64,000 nucleotides of DNA, from NCBI GenBank assembly GCA_017854585.1, contig JAFMHK010000003.1, forward strand, positions 1 to 64,000, in the 5' to 3' direction. Origin of the DNA: Paracoccaceae bacterium (GTDB lineage: Bacteria > Pseudomonadota > Alphaproteobacteria > Rhodobacterales > Rhodobacteraceae). The translations under genes were made by a program, and so were the position numbers. Every line of letters starts with the position of its first letter. Position 1 is the first letter of the stretch. Shown in pieces: positions 43,611 to 53,497 of this stretch. The notes below the pieces were generated by a model. The model did no database searches, had not been told where the DNA came from, and was given only the letters and a program-made list of their open reading frames with translations.

Positions 43611-43637
43611 GAAAAAGGGCGGCCAGTTGGCCGCCCT
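43611..43637 (-). terminator. Intrinsic terminator between dctP and the deacetylase gene
   Basis: On the minus strand, AGGGCGGCC and GGCCGCCCT form a perfect 9-bp stem around AACT, followed by TTTTC. It begins 15 bases after the dctP stop. It should lower expression of the deacetylase and cupin relative to the abundant binding protein. Confidence 0.82.
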
Positions 43638-43651
43638 CCGTTTGGTAGCGA

Positions 43652-44728
43652 TCAGTTGAGCGAATACTCGTATGGCCACTCATATCCGGTTGCCGCCACG
43701 GCATCGAGATAGGCTTGCATCACCTCGGTACCCGGCATGCCGCGTCCGTCGGCCTCGGCTGCTTGCAGCCCCGGGAAAGTGGCCAGCGATTCGGCCCAAC
43801 CCGTGCGCACTTCTGGCGCGATCTGGGAGATGACGGCGCCAGCTTCCTCCAGCCCCGCGATTCCGGATGCCTGACGCGCATTCAGCGACGCACCAGCCTG
43901 ATCTTCATAGGCGCGGCCCACTTCGATGATGATCTGCGCGACGTCGTCGGGCAGGCCATCCAAGCTGCGCTGGTTCATGGTCAGCGCATTCACACCCATC
44001 GCGCCGAAGCCGATCAAGGTGTAGTAGGGCGCGGGCTCGTAGAAGCGGAAGCCGAGATAGGCCGATGGGAACATCAGCCAGCCATTGTAGACACCGGTCT
44101 GCATGGACAGATACCCGTCGGGCAGGGTCGACTGCACCGGAACGGCGCCCGCGAATTCCAGCCATGGCAGGTTGGGACCGGCGCCGCCGATCTTCACGCC
44201 CTGAAGATCCGCGACCGTTTCCCATGGATCGGTCGTGCCAAGGTGGTAGTTGTCCCAGCCGTGCAGACCAAGAAGCACCTGATCATATTCTGCGCTGAAC
44301 TGTTCGGTCAGCCACGGCACCTGATCATAGACTGCGCGAGTGGCTTGCATCTCTTGTATGGAATCCTGCGGCCCGAAGGGGGCGTAGTAGGGGAAGTTGT
44401 GCAGGAAAAGCTTTGCCGGCTCAAAGCAGATGCAATAGGCACCGATGTCCAGGATGCCGTTTTGCACCGACTCGAGCGTTTCCGCGACGCCCGCGATGGA
44501 GCCGCCATACCCTTCGACGAATTCAATGGTGTGTTCGGTTTCTTCCGCAACGCGCCGCACCACTTCGGGTACGAAAAAGTCTGCAACGTCAGCGACATAG
44601 ACTGCCGGGCCATTTGGGTGCCCCGCGCCGATGCGCAGCGTTATATTGTCTGCGAGGGCCGCGCCCGCGCCAACTGCCAGCGTGGTCGCTGCGAGAGCTG
44701 TTCCCCGCAAGAGTGCCTTTTTTGCCAT
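43652..44728 (-). CDS. TRAP transporter substrate-binding protein, DctP type
   Basis: The 358-residue periplasmic protein has a signal peptide ending near AALAD (residue 26) and the DctP fold landmarks: RIGAGHPNGPAVYVADV, ETLESVQNGILDIGAYC, and VADLQGVKIGGAGPNLPWLEFAGAVPV. In most carboxylate-binding DctP proteins an arginine follows KI in that block; here it is glycine, so the ligand may not be a plain C4-dicarboxylate. GGGAGG precedes the ATG. It diverges from dctQM across 261 bp that hold palindrome sites 4 and 5. Confidence 0.9.
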   Translation of the reverse strand: MAKKALLRGTALAATTLAVGAGAALADNITLRIGAGHPNGPAVYVADVADFFVPEVVRRVAEETEHTIEFVEGYGGSIAGVAETLESVQNGILDIGAYCICFEPAKLFLHNFPYYAPFGPQDSIQEMQATRAVYDQVPWLTEQFSAEYDQVLLGLHGWDNYHLGTTDPWETVADLQGVKIGGAGPNLPWLEFAGAVPVQSTLPDGYLSMQTGVYNGWLMFPSAYLGFRFYEPAPYYTLIGFGAMGVNALTMNQRSLDGLPDDVAQIIIEVGRAYEDQAGASLNARQASGIAGLEEAGAVISQIAPEVRTGWAESLATFPGLQAAEADGRGMPGTEVMQAYLDAVAATGYEWPYEYSLN

Positions 44729-44819
44729 GATGTATATCCTCCCATTCTGGCTATGATTTCTTCAGCGGTGTCCCAGCTGTGTGGGCCGTTGGTTCGCCCA
44801 ATTCGGATGTTATCCTTAT

Positions 44820-44833
44820 TTATCGACCGCTAA
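44820..44833. promoter_or_regulatory. TetR-type palindrome, site 4
   Basis: TTATCGACCGCTAA, 91 bases upstream of dctP on the dctP side of the divergent gap. Flanks TATT and ATC resemble those of site 5. Confidence 0.7.
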
Positions 44834-44899
44834 ATCACACCGCATCTCCACACAAAATGCGCGTTCGGTCAAGCGCTCCGGCGCTGAAAAGGACGCTAT

Positions 44900-44913
44900 T
44901 TATCGATCGCTAA
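44900..44913. promoter_or_regulatory. TetR-type palindrome, site 5
   Basis: TTATCGATCGCTAA, 76 bases upstream of dctQ. It differs from site 4 only at one central base and lies exactly 80 bp from it, so each divergent promoter seems to have its own operator. Confidence 0.72.
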
Positions 44914-44989
44914 TTAACGACTTGACCAGCGGTGAGTATGCGATAGCGTTCGGGTGCGTCGATCAGGGCGACGGACACGGGAGGGTCTG

Positions 44990-45514
44990 ATGGGGGTGCC
45001 AATCAAGATTGCGAAAGGGATTCACCTTGTATCCGCTTTCTGGACGATGGCGCTTGCGGTGCTGATTTTCGCCGACGTGATGGGCCGGCAGCTTTTCGGA
45101 GCGCCAGTGCCCGGCACCAAGGAGATCTTGCAGAACTCCGTCGTGTCGATCGCCTTCCTGCAACTACCGTTGGCAATCTATTCCGGGTCGATGCTTCGAA
45201 CCTCCGTTTTCGCCGATGCGGTGCCGCCATTCTTTCGCAAGATCTTGCGCACGATCGCGTCGCTCCTTGGGATCGCGGTGTTCGTTGCGCTGGTCTGGAG
45301 CACCAGCGACTCCTTCGCGGACGCCTACCGGATTGGCGAATACGAGGGCGAAGGCGCGCTCCGGGTGCCGACTTGGCCGGTGAGGGGGGCTGTTCTGGTG
45401 ATGTCGGCGTTCGTCGCCATTTCCTACCTGCAGATGATCGTGCTGGATTGGCAGGGCAAGCTAATCAATGAACTCGAAGCACCGGGGACCATTGCTCCCG
45501 GTCAAACAGACTAG
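44990..45514 (+). CDS. TRAP transporter small permease, DctQ type
   Basis: The 174-residue protein has four predicted membrane helices, starting with the helix after GIHLVSAFW and the family motif VMGRQLFGAPVPGTKEILQ. GGGAGG is six bases before ATG 44990. It pairs with DctM downstream (14-bp gap) to form the membrane part of the transporter. Confidence 0.9.
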   Translation: MGVPIKIAKGIHLVSAFWTMALAVLIFADVMGRQLFGAPVPGTKEILQNSVVSIAFLQLPLAIYSGSMLRTSVFADAVPPFFRKILRTIASLLGIAVFVALVWSTSDSFADAYRIGEYEGEGALRVPTWPVRGAVLVMSAFVAISYLQMIVLDWQGKLINELEAPGTIAPGQTD

Positions 45515-45528
45515 GGCAGGACAACATC

Positions 45529-46845
45529 ATGGGTGGTGATATCGTACTGTGGATGCTTGGCCTGCTGATCGTCTTGATCTTGCTGGGCGTCCACATCGGA
45601 GTTGCGCTGGCGGTTTGTTCGGGCGTCGGCGTCTTCCTGATGCTCGGCAACTTCGAAGCCGCGATCTCGATTCTGGGCAACACGGCCTATGAGGCGATCA
45701 GAAAGGACGTGTTCGTGGTGATCCCACTGTTTGTCCTGATGGGAGATTTCATATCAAGGTCGGGGGCGGCGTCGGATCTGTACCGGATCTGTGACCGGAC
45801 CCTGAAGCGGCTTCCCGGACGTCTGGCTATTGCGACGATTGCGGGCAACACGGTCTTTGCCGCCGTAACCGGTGTGTCGATCGCGGCCGCGGCTGCATTC
45901 TCGCGCATTGCCTACCCCGAGATGAAGAAGGCCGGATACAAGCAGACATTCGCATTGGGCGCTGTCGCCGGATCCGCCTGCCTTGGGATGCTGATCCCGC
46001 CCAGTGTTCTGTTGATCGTGTGGGCGATCCTGACCGAGTTGAGCGTTGGCGCGCTTTTCATGGCAGGCATCGTTCCGGGCATTATTCTGGCGGCGCTTTT
46101 CATGGCGTATGTTGTGATTTCGGTGGTGCGCAAACCGGCGATTGCGCCCGCTTTCAAAGCGGATCTGGTCCCGATGACGCCTGAAGAGCTGCGTTCGGAA
46201 CTGATTGGCGGTCTTGGGATTCTGGCCCTGATCTTTCTGGTGATCGGTGGCATCTGGAAGGGGTTCTTTACCCCGATGGAGGCCGCAGGCTTCGGAGCGC
46301 TTGGCGCGTTTGTCATCGGGGTGATCAAGGGGATGCGCGGCAAGGAGATCCTTGAGGCCGTCTATCAGGCGGGCCGCACCACGGCGCCAATCATGTTCCT
46401 GTTGATCTGCGCCCAGATGTATTCGCGGCTTCTGGCGCTTGGGGGGGCAGTAAGCTTTATCCAAGGCATGTTCTTCAGCATCGGTGCCGAGCCGTGGATG
46501 ATCATCGGGATGATGATGTTGATCTGGATCGTACTTGGCATGCTGGTGGATTCCGTATCGATCATCTTGCTGACCGTGCCGATCTTCGCACCGATGGCCG
46601 CTGTTCTTGGCATTGATCCGATTGCCTTTGCGATCTTCGGGATATTGGTGATCGAGGCGGGGCTTCTGACACCACCGTTTGGCATTCTGGTCTATACCGT
46701 GAAAGGTGCGGTGCCGGATCCCACGGTGACGCTTGGGCAGATCTTTTATGGATCGGCCCCGTATTTCATCTTGATCCTTGTCGCGGCGATGATCGTGTTG
46801 CTGATCCCAAGCCTCGCGACGTGGCTTCCGGACATCATGTTCTAG
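45529..46845 (+). CDS. TRAP transporter large permease, DctM type
   Basis: The 438-residue protein has about twelve membrane helices and typical DctM stretches: LLGVHIGVALAVCSGVGVFLM, NTVFAAVTGVSIAAAAAFSRI, GAVAGSACLGMLIPPSVLLI and LIVWAILTELSVGALF. The late TPPFGILVYTVKGA is also conserved. It uses a sodium gradient to carry the DctP ligand inward. Its TAG stop overlaps, on the opposite strand, the TAG of the convergent LysR gene in a shared CTAG. Confidence 0.93.
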   Translation: MGGDIVLWMLGLLIVLILLGVHIGVALAVCSGVGVFLMLGNFEAAISILGNTAYEAIRKDVFVVIPLFVLMGDFISRSGAASDLYRICDRTLKRLPGRLAIATIAGNTVFAAVTGVSIAAAAAFSRIAYPEMKKAGYKQTFALGAVAGSACLGMLIPPSVLLIVWAILTELSVGALFMAGIVPGIILAALFMAYVVISVVRKPAIAPAFKADLVPMTPEELRSELIGGLGILALIFLVIGGIWKGFFTPMEAAGFGALGAFVIGVIKGMRGKEILEAVYQAGRTTAPIMFLLICAQMYSRLLALGGAVSFIQGMFFSIGAEPWMIIGMMMLIWIVLGMLVDSVSIILLTVPIFAPMAAVLGIDPIAFAIFGILVIEAGLLTPPFGILVYTVKGAVPDPTVTLGQIFYGSAPYFILILVAAMIVLLIPSLATWLPDIMF

Positions 46846-47762
46846 GCCGGTTCGGTCAAGCGATCCAGTTCGGCCCTGATCTCTTCCAGAAAGAGGTGTC
46901 CCTGTGGCTGCAACGGGCTGCGGGCCGGTTCAATGACGACGAAATCGGAATGCAGCGGCGGATCTGCCAAGGGAGAGATCCGCCGCACCGCGCCGTCACC
47001 CTCGGCATCCGGGCTGCAGATGATCCAAGGCAGGATGGTGACCCAATCGCTTGCGGCGACAAGTTCCAACGTGCCCAGCATCGCATCCATTTCCAGCACA
47101 CGGTCAATCTGGACGCCGTGGGTTTCAATATATTCGGTGATCTTCGACCGACGCACGTTGGCCCGGGTGGGAAGGATGATCTTCAAGGGCCGTTGGTCTG
47201 ACAATCGCAGTGGCGCAAGATGGCGCAGGCCATGGCGCGGGCCCGATACAAGCATCTCGCGGCTGCGGTTCAGATGGGTCACCTTCAGCCCTGTCTCACC
47301 CGCAAATCCGGGGACGAGGGCAAAATCGAGGCTTTCCGCGCGCACGAGGCCCATCAGCGCGCCGCTATAGCCTTCGGTCACCTCGATCTCGACACCGGGA
47401 TAGCGATCGGCAAATCGTTCCAGCGCGGGCGCAAGCGCGGCGCGGGTGAAGGCCGGGATCAACCCGGCGCGGATCTTGCCGGTCATCGTGCCATCGGCCT
47501 GTCGCGCCTCGCCTTTGGCGACTTCCAGGGTGCGCAATATCTCGATGCAGCGCTTGTAATAGCGCGCCCCGGCGGGCGTCGGGGTCACGCCGTCGCTGCT
47601 GCGTTCGAACAACGGGATGCCGAGCGTCTTTTCAACAGCGGCCACGTGTTGCGAGATGCCGGATTGCGTGGCGTTTTCCCGGTTTGCCGCCCGCGTGAAG
47701 GACCGTTCCTCGACGACAGCGACGACGGATTGGATCTGACGAAGCGTGACCATGTTGCCCAT
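46842..47762 (-). CDS. LysR-family transcriptional regulator
   Basis: The 306-residue protein has the LysR helix-turn-helix (RSFTRAANRENATQSGISQH with VAAVEKTLGIPLFER) in the first 60 residues and a periplasmic-binding-like effector domain. It diverges from the luciferase-like monooxygenase gene by 94 bp, the classic layout of a LysR activator and its target. ATG 47762 is used; ATG 47753 is an alternative. It is not the same type as the TetR system next to it, so the monooxygenase unit probably answers to a different signal. Confidence 0.9.
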   Translation of the reverse strand: MGNMVTLRQIQSVVAVVEERSFTRAANRENATQSGISQHVAAVEKTLGIPLFERSSDGVTPTPAGARYYKRCIEILRTLEVAKGEARQADGTMTGKIRAGLIPAFTRAALAPALERFADRYPGVEIEVTEGYSGALMGLVRAESLDFALVPGFAGETGLKVTHLNRSREMLVSGPRHGLRHLAPLRLSDQRPLKIILPTRANVRRSKITEYIETHGVQIDRVLEMDAMLGTLELVAASDWVTILPWIICSPDAEGDGAVRRISPLADPPLHSDFVVIEPARSPLQPQGHLFLEEIRAELDRLTEPA

Positions 47763-47779
47763 CAATAAATTTAATGGGA

Positions 47780-47791
47780 ATGGTTATCCAT
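47780..47791. promoter_or_regulatory. LysR-type operator candidate
   Basis: ATGGTTATCCAT, a 4-4-4 inverted repeat, lies in the AT-rich 94-bp spacer between the LysR gene and the monooxygenase gene. Its position fits a LysR binding site; the match is short. Confidence 0.35.
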
Positions 47792-47856
47792 AATTATTTT
47801 CCCTTTGGCAATCATCAAACTATTCTAAGGGATGCCTCAGGGAAGCGGAGACGAGC

Positions 47857-48960
47857 ATGGACCTTGGATTTTTCACGATGCCTATTCATCCGATCGACAA
47901 GGACTGGCGTCAGTCCCTTCGCGAGGATCGTGAGGCCTTTTTGTTGGCAGACGAGTTGGGTTTCACCGAGGCTTATGTGGGCGAACATGTCACCGATTCC
48001 GCCGAGAACATAACAAGCTGTGTCATGTTCATCGCCTCGCTTGCATCGGCGACCAAGAACATCCGACTGGGCACGGGCACGGTCAACATGCCCAACAGTC
48101 ATCCCGCCGCCGTGGCGGCTCAGGTGGCGATGCTTGATCATATGTTGGATGGGCGGTTCAATTTCGGTATCTCGCCGGGCGGTCTGGCGACGGATGCCGA
48201 GGTCTTTGGCAATCTCGACAATGATCGCGCCGAGATGTTTCTCGAATGCATCAATACGGTTCTGAAGATATGGGAAAGCGAACCGCCCTATAACATCAAG
48301 GGCAAGTACTGGAACGTGTCGACCGAGCGCGCCCAGATGACCGAGATCGGGCAGGGCATCATGCCCAAGCCGCTGCAGCGTCCGCATCCGCCCATCGTCG
48401 TGACCGCCGTGGCGCCGTTTTCCAAGGGCGTGACCGAGGCCGCCGCGCGTGGATGGGACCCGATCAGCGCCAATTTCCTGATGCCGCAATGGGTCAAGAG
48501 CCATTGGCCGAAATACGTTGAAGGCTGCGAGCGCGTGGGCCGGCCGGCCGATCCCGCGAACTGGCGCGTTGCCAAAAGTGTCTTTGTCGCCGACGACATG
48601 GACACCGCGCGCCGTTATGCCACCGATCCCGACAGCCCTTACCGGTTCTATTACAGCCAGCTCTACACCAAGCTGAAAAAGCATGGACGCATCAACCTGT
48701 TCAAGGAATACCGCGACCAACCCGATGAGGAGGTCACGCTGGACAAGGTCTGTGAGCGGCTGATCATCTGGGGCACGCCCGACAAGGTCGCAGACGATCT
48801 TCTGGCGTTCCGCGAAGAGACGGGCGACTTTGGCACGTTGCTCTATGCGGGCAAGGATTGGGCCGATCCGGCGCTTGGCAAACGGTCGATGGTCTTGTTG
48901 GCCGAACAGGTGAAACCCGCCGTGGACAGCGCAACCTCGGCCAGTGAGGCCGCTGAATGA
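47857..48960 (+). CDS. LLM-class flavin-dependent monooxygenase
   Basis: The 367-residue TIM-barrel enzyme of the bacterial luciferase superfamily shows FFTMPIHP, EDREAFLLADELGFTEAYVGEH, RLGTGTVNMPNSHPAAVAA, DGRFNFGISPGG and KPLQRPHPPIVVTA. Sequence flavour is that of limonene-monooxygenase-like and alkanal-monooxygenase-like members, which use reduced FMN from a separate reductase. GGAGA stands six bases before the ATG. The alpha/beta hydrolase gene overlaps its end (ATGA). The substrate cannot be named. Confidence 0.87.
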   Translation: MDLGFFTMPIHPIDKDWRQSLREDREAFLLADELGFTEAYVGEHVTDSAENITSCVMFIASLASATKNIRLGTGTVNMPNSHPAAVAAQVAMLDHMLDGRFNFGISPGGLATDAEVFGNLDNDRAEMFLECINTVLKIWESEPPYNIKGKYWNVSTERAQMTEIGQGIMPKPLQRPHPPIVVTAVAPFSKGVTEAAARGWDPISANFLMPQWVKSHWPKYVEGCERVGRPADPANWRVAKSVFVADDMDTARRYATDPDSPYRFYYSQLYTKLKKHGRINLFKEYRDQPDEEVTLDKVCERLIIWGTPDKVADDLLAFREETGDFGTLLYAGKDWADPALGKRSMVLLAEQVKPAVDSATSASEAAE

Positions 48961-49748
48961 GCGATCGCGTCGATCTTGGCGGATATGCCCTGAATTGTCG
49001 GCTGGATGGACCCCAGGGGGCAGATTGGCTGATCCTGTCCAACAGCCTTGGTGCCGATCTGACCATGTGGGACGACCAGATCCCGATGCTGAGCACCCGG
49101 TATCGGGTGTTGCGGTATGACACGCGCGGTCACGGCAGCAGCGACACCGTCCCGGGGGCGTATTCCTTCGCCGATCTGACCGGGGACGTGATTGCCCTGA
49201 TGGATCATTTCGGGATCGGGCAGGCCGCCTTCATGGGGCTGTCGATGGGGGGCATGACGGGTCTTGGCCTCGCGATTGATCATGCCGACAGAATGTCCCG
49301 TGTCGTTTGCGCCGATGGCCGCGCCGATGCGCCGCCACCGTTCCGGGCGATGTGGGATGACCGGATCGCGAAGGTGGCGGCAGGCGGGCTTGAGGCCATT
49401 GTCGAGGGAACATTGGCCGGCTGGCTGACGGAAGGCTGGCGCGATCAAAACCCTGCGCGCGTGGCCGATATTCGCCGGATGGTGCTGTCAAACGATCCGC
49501 AGGGCTATATCGCGTGCTGTCATGCGCTGAAGGAGTTGGATTACCTTCGGCGGCTTGATCAGGCGGGGGTGCCGGTGCTGTATGTCGGCGGCGCGCTGGA
49601 TATGGGTGCAGCCCCCGACGTTATGCAGGCGATGGCGGACGCGACGCCCGGTGGCACCTATGTTTCCATCCCGGACGCCGCCCATGTGGCCAATATCAAC
49701 GCGCCCTCCGCATTCAACGCGGCGATTGCGGAGTTCCTTAACCTGTAA
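48957..49748 (+). CDS. Alpha/beta hydrolase, 3-oxoadipate enol-lactonase-like
   Basis: The 263-residue enzyme has LSNSLGADLTMWDDQIPML with the oxyanion region, RYDTRGHGSSD, the nucleophile elbow GLSMGGMTG with its serine, an acid at the late beta-strand (YVGGALDMG) and catalytic histidine in PDAAHVANI. This layout is that of PcaD. No other protocatechuate genes are present, so it more likely hydrolyses a lactone or ester made by the monooxygenase encoded just upstream (Baeyer-Villiger-type logic). The genes overlap by ATGA. Confidence 0.87.
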   Translation: MSDRVDLGGYALNCRLDGPQGADWLILSNSLGADLTMWDDQIPMLSTRYRVLRYDTRGHGSSDTVPGAYSFADLTGDVIALMDHFGIGQAAFMGLSMGGMTGLGLAIDHADRMSRVVCADGRADAPPPFRAMWDDRIAKVAAGGLEAIVEGTLAGWLTEGWRDQNPARVADIRRMVLSNDPQGYIACCHALKELDYLRRLDQAGVPVLYVGGALDMGAAPDVMQAMADATPGGTYVSIPDAAHVANINAPSAFNAAIAEFLNL

Positions 49749-49897
49749 GGATAAGCGACTGGGTTCTTTCACAAGAACACCAGTTTCGATGCGCGGACAT
49801 TCTGGCGATTGCGTCAGGCTAAGTGTGCATTGCTGCGGCAGCCGAGAGCTGGCTCATGGGACGTTTTCTTGGCCGTTGAGAGCCAAGGGATAGGTTA

Positions 49898-49924
49898 GGT
49901 CCGGGCAGGCGGGCTGCCCGGACC
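49898..49924 (-). terminator. Hairpin at the 3' end of katG
   Basis: GGTCCGGGCA and TGCCCGGACC form a perfect 10-bp stem eight bases beyond the katG stop. No T-run follows on the minus strand, so it may need Rho or act as an end-protecting structure. The convergent hydrolase gene ends 150 bp away, and a smaller CTTGGC/GCCAAG hairpin (49868-49887) lies between. Confidence 0.5.
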
Positions 49925-49931
49925 GTTAGCG

Positions 49932-52115
<2,184 letters not shown>

Positions 52116-52145
52116 CTATTCAATGTCATTGAAACCGGCCAAGGC

Positions 52146-52174
52146 CGATAGGCTTTTCTGGGCGTCTTCTATCG
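52146..52174. promoter_or_regulatory. Inverted repeat in the katG-oxyR promoter region
   Basis: CGATAG and CTATCG are separated by 17 bases in the 123-bp divergent spacer. The ATAG/CTAT ends recall OxyR operators, but the full tandem consensus is not met, so this is only a candidate OxyR site. Confidence 0.4.
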
Positions 52175-52229
52175 TGCGCATTCTATAAAATCCAATTGAT
52201 TAATCTAAACCCTACGATAAGTTACGCAA

Positions 52230-53147
52230 ATGATGAACTTGACGTTTAAACAACTCCGCTACTTCGACGCATTGGCGCGGCACCAGCATTTTGGCCGTGC
52301 CGCCGACGCATGTTCAATCTCGCAACCCGCGCTGTCCCTTCAGGTTCAGGAACTGGAAAGAATGTTTGGCGTGCCACTGGTTGAACGCAGTGCGCGAAAG
52401 GTGCGGCTGACCGCAATTGGCGAAGACCTGATCAAGAAGGCCCGCCAAATCCTGCTGGCCGTCGAAGAACTGGATGATCTGGCGCGGGCGTCGAACGGTC
52501 CGCTTGCCGGACGGCTGCGGCTTGGCATCATACCGACTGTTGCACCGTATCTGTTGCCCGAAATCATTGCGGCGCTTTCCAATCGCTATCCTGAACTGGA
52601 ACTGGAGTTTCGCGAATCAGTGACCCGATCGTTGGTAGACGATCTTTTGGAGGCGCGCCTTGACGTGGCCATCGTCGCGCTGCCGATTTCGGAACCAACC
52701 CTGACAGAGTTCGCATTGTTCGCGGAGGACTTCGTTCTGGTGCGTCCCTCGGAAGATGCGGGGAAACCGGTTCCCAGCCCCAAGCTGTTGCAGACGATGC
52801 GTTTGCTTTTGCTGGAGGAAGGGCATTGTTTTCGCGATCAGGCCTTGTCCTTTTGCCAGTTTGCCAAGGCTCAACCGCGTCACCTGATGGAGGGCAGTTC
52901 GCTGTCGACACTGGTTCAGATGGTTGGCGCCGGTATGGGTGTGACGCTGATCCCGGAGATCGCCCTGAGCCTTGAAACACGGTCGGCGGATGTGGCGCTG
53001 GCGCGGTTTCCACGGCCCGCCCCCTCCCGCACCATCGGGATGGTCTGGCGGAAAACGAACCCGCTGTCGGATCAGTTGATGCAGATCGGGGAAGTGGTGC
53101 GCGCGGCGGGACAACAGAAACGAGACACTGTCTGCAATCACTATTGA
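52230..53147 (+). CDS. oxyR: Hydrogen-peroxide-sensing LysR regulator OxyR
   Basis: The 305-residue protein has the LysR helix-turn-helix (FGRAADACSISQPALSLQVQ) and the redox pair C200 and C209 in EEGHCFRDQALSFC, the C-x8-C of true OxyR. If translation starts at the second codon (ATG 52233) the cysteines become 199 and 208, exactly as in E. coli. TLVQMVGAGMGVTLIPEIAL is also conserved. Divergent to katG, its likely target. Confidence 0.95.
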   Translation: MMNLTFKQLRYFDALARHQHFGRAADACSISQPALSLQVQELERMFGVPLVERSARKVRLTAIGEDLIKKARQILLAVEELDDLARASNGPLAGRLRLGIIPTVAPYLLPEIIAALSNRYPELELEFRESVTRSLVDDLLEARLDVAIVALPISEPTLTEFALFAEDFVLVRPSEDAGKPVPSPKLLQTMRLLLLEEGHCFRDQALSFCQFAKAQPRHLMEGSSLSTLVQMVGAGMGVTLIPEIALSLETRSADVALARFPRPAPSRTIGMVWRKTNPLSDQLMQIGEVVRAAGQQKRDTVCNHY

Positions 53148-53497
53148 CGCCGCGGGGTCAGCATCCTTGTGCCCGCTTACCCCCCCCCACAGGTCTAGAA
53201 TGTGGTGGGCCGCTTTCGGGTTCAGCCGTGCCTGATGCGCAGGCCAATTGCGGGGATATGTTCGGGTACGAATCGACCCCTGATGCATGGTGTTATCAGG
53301 CTCCGACAAAGGTGGAAGTCCACCCCACTGGCCCCCTTGATGGTTGTGTAAGGTGGCATTCGACCATGTGGCTCTCTTAATACTGATGAAACGCTCTGTT
53401 CCCGCTCGCTGCCGCAGCGTTGGCCCTTTTCAAGACACGAGCGGCGATCTAACGTGCCCGCCACAATGGATATCGAAGTCCAACTTGGGAGAGAAAA
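53148..53497 (+). other. Gap between oxyR and the livJ-like gene
   Basis: About 350 bp without a convincing gene. The one visible structure is GGTGGA-AG-TCCACC (around 53310-53325), a perfect short inverted repeat in what would be the leader of the binding-protein gene. A GGGAGAG ribosome-binding site ends the gap. No known riboswitch was recognised. Confidence 0.5.

Noticed and set aside
53148-53497. Riboswitch or small RNA in the leader of the livJ-like gene
   Set aside because: Only a 14-base inverted repeat is visible; no known riboswitch core could be recognised by eye.
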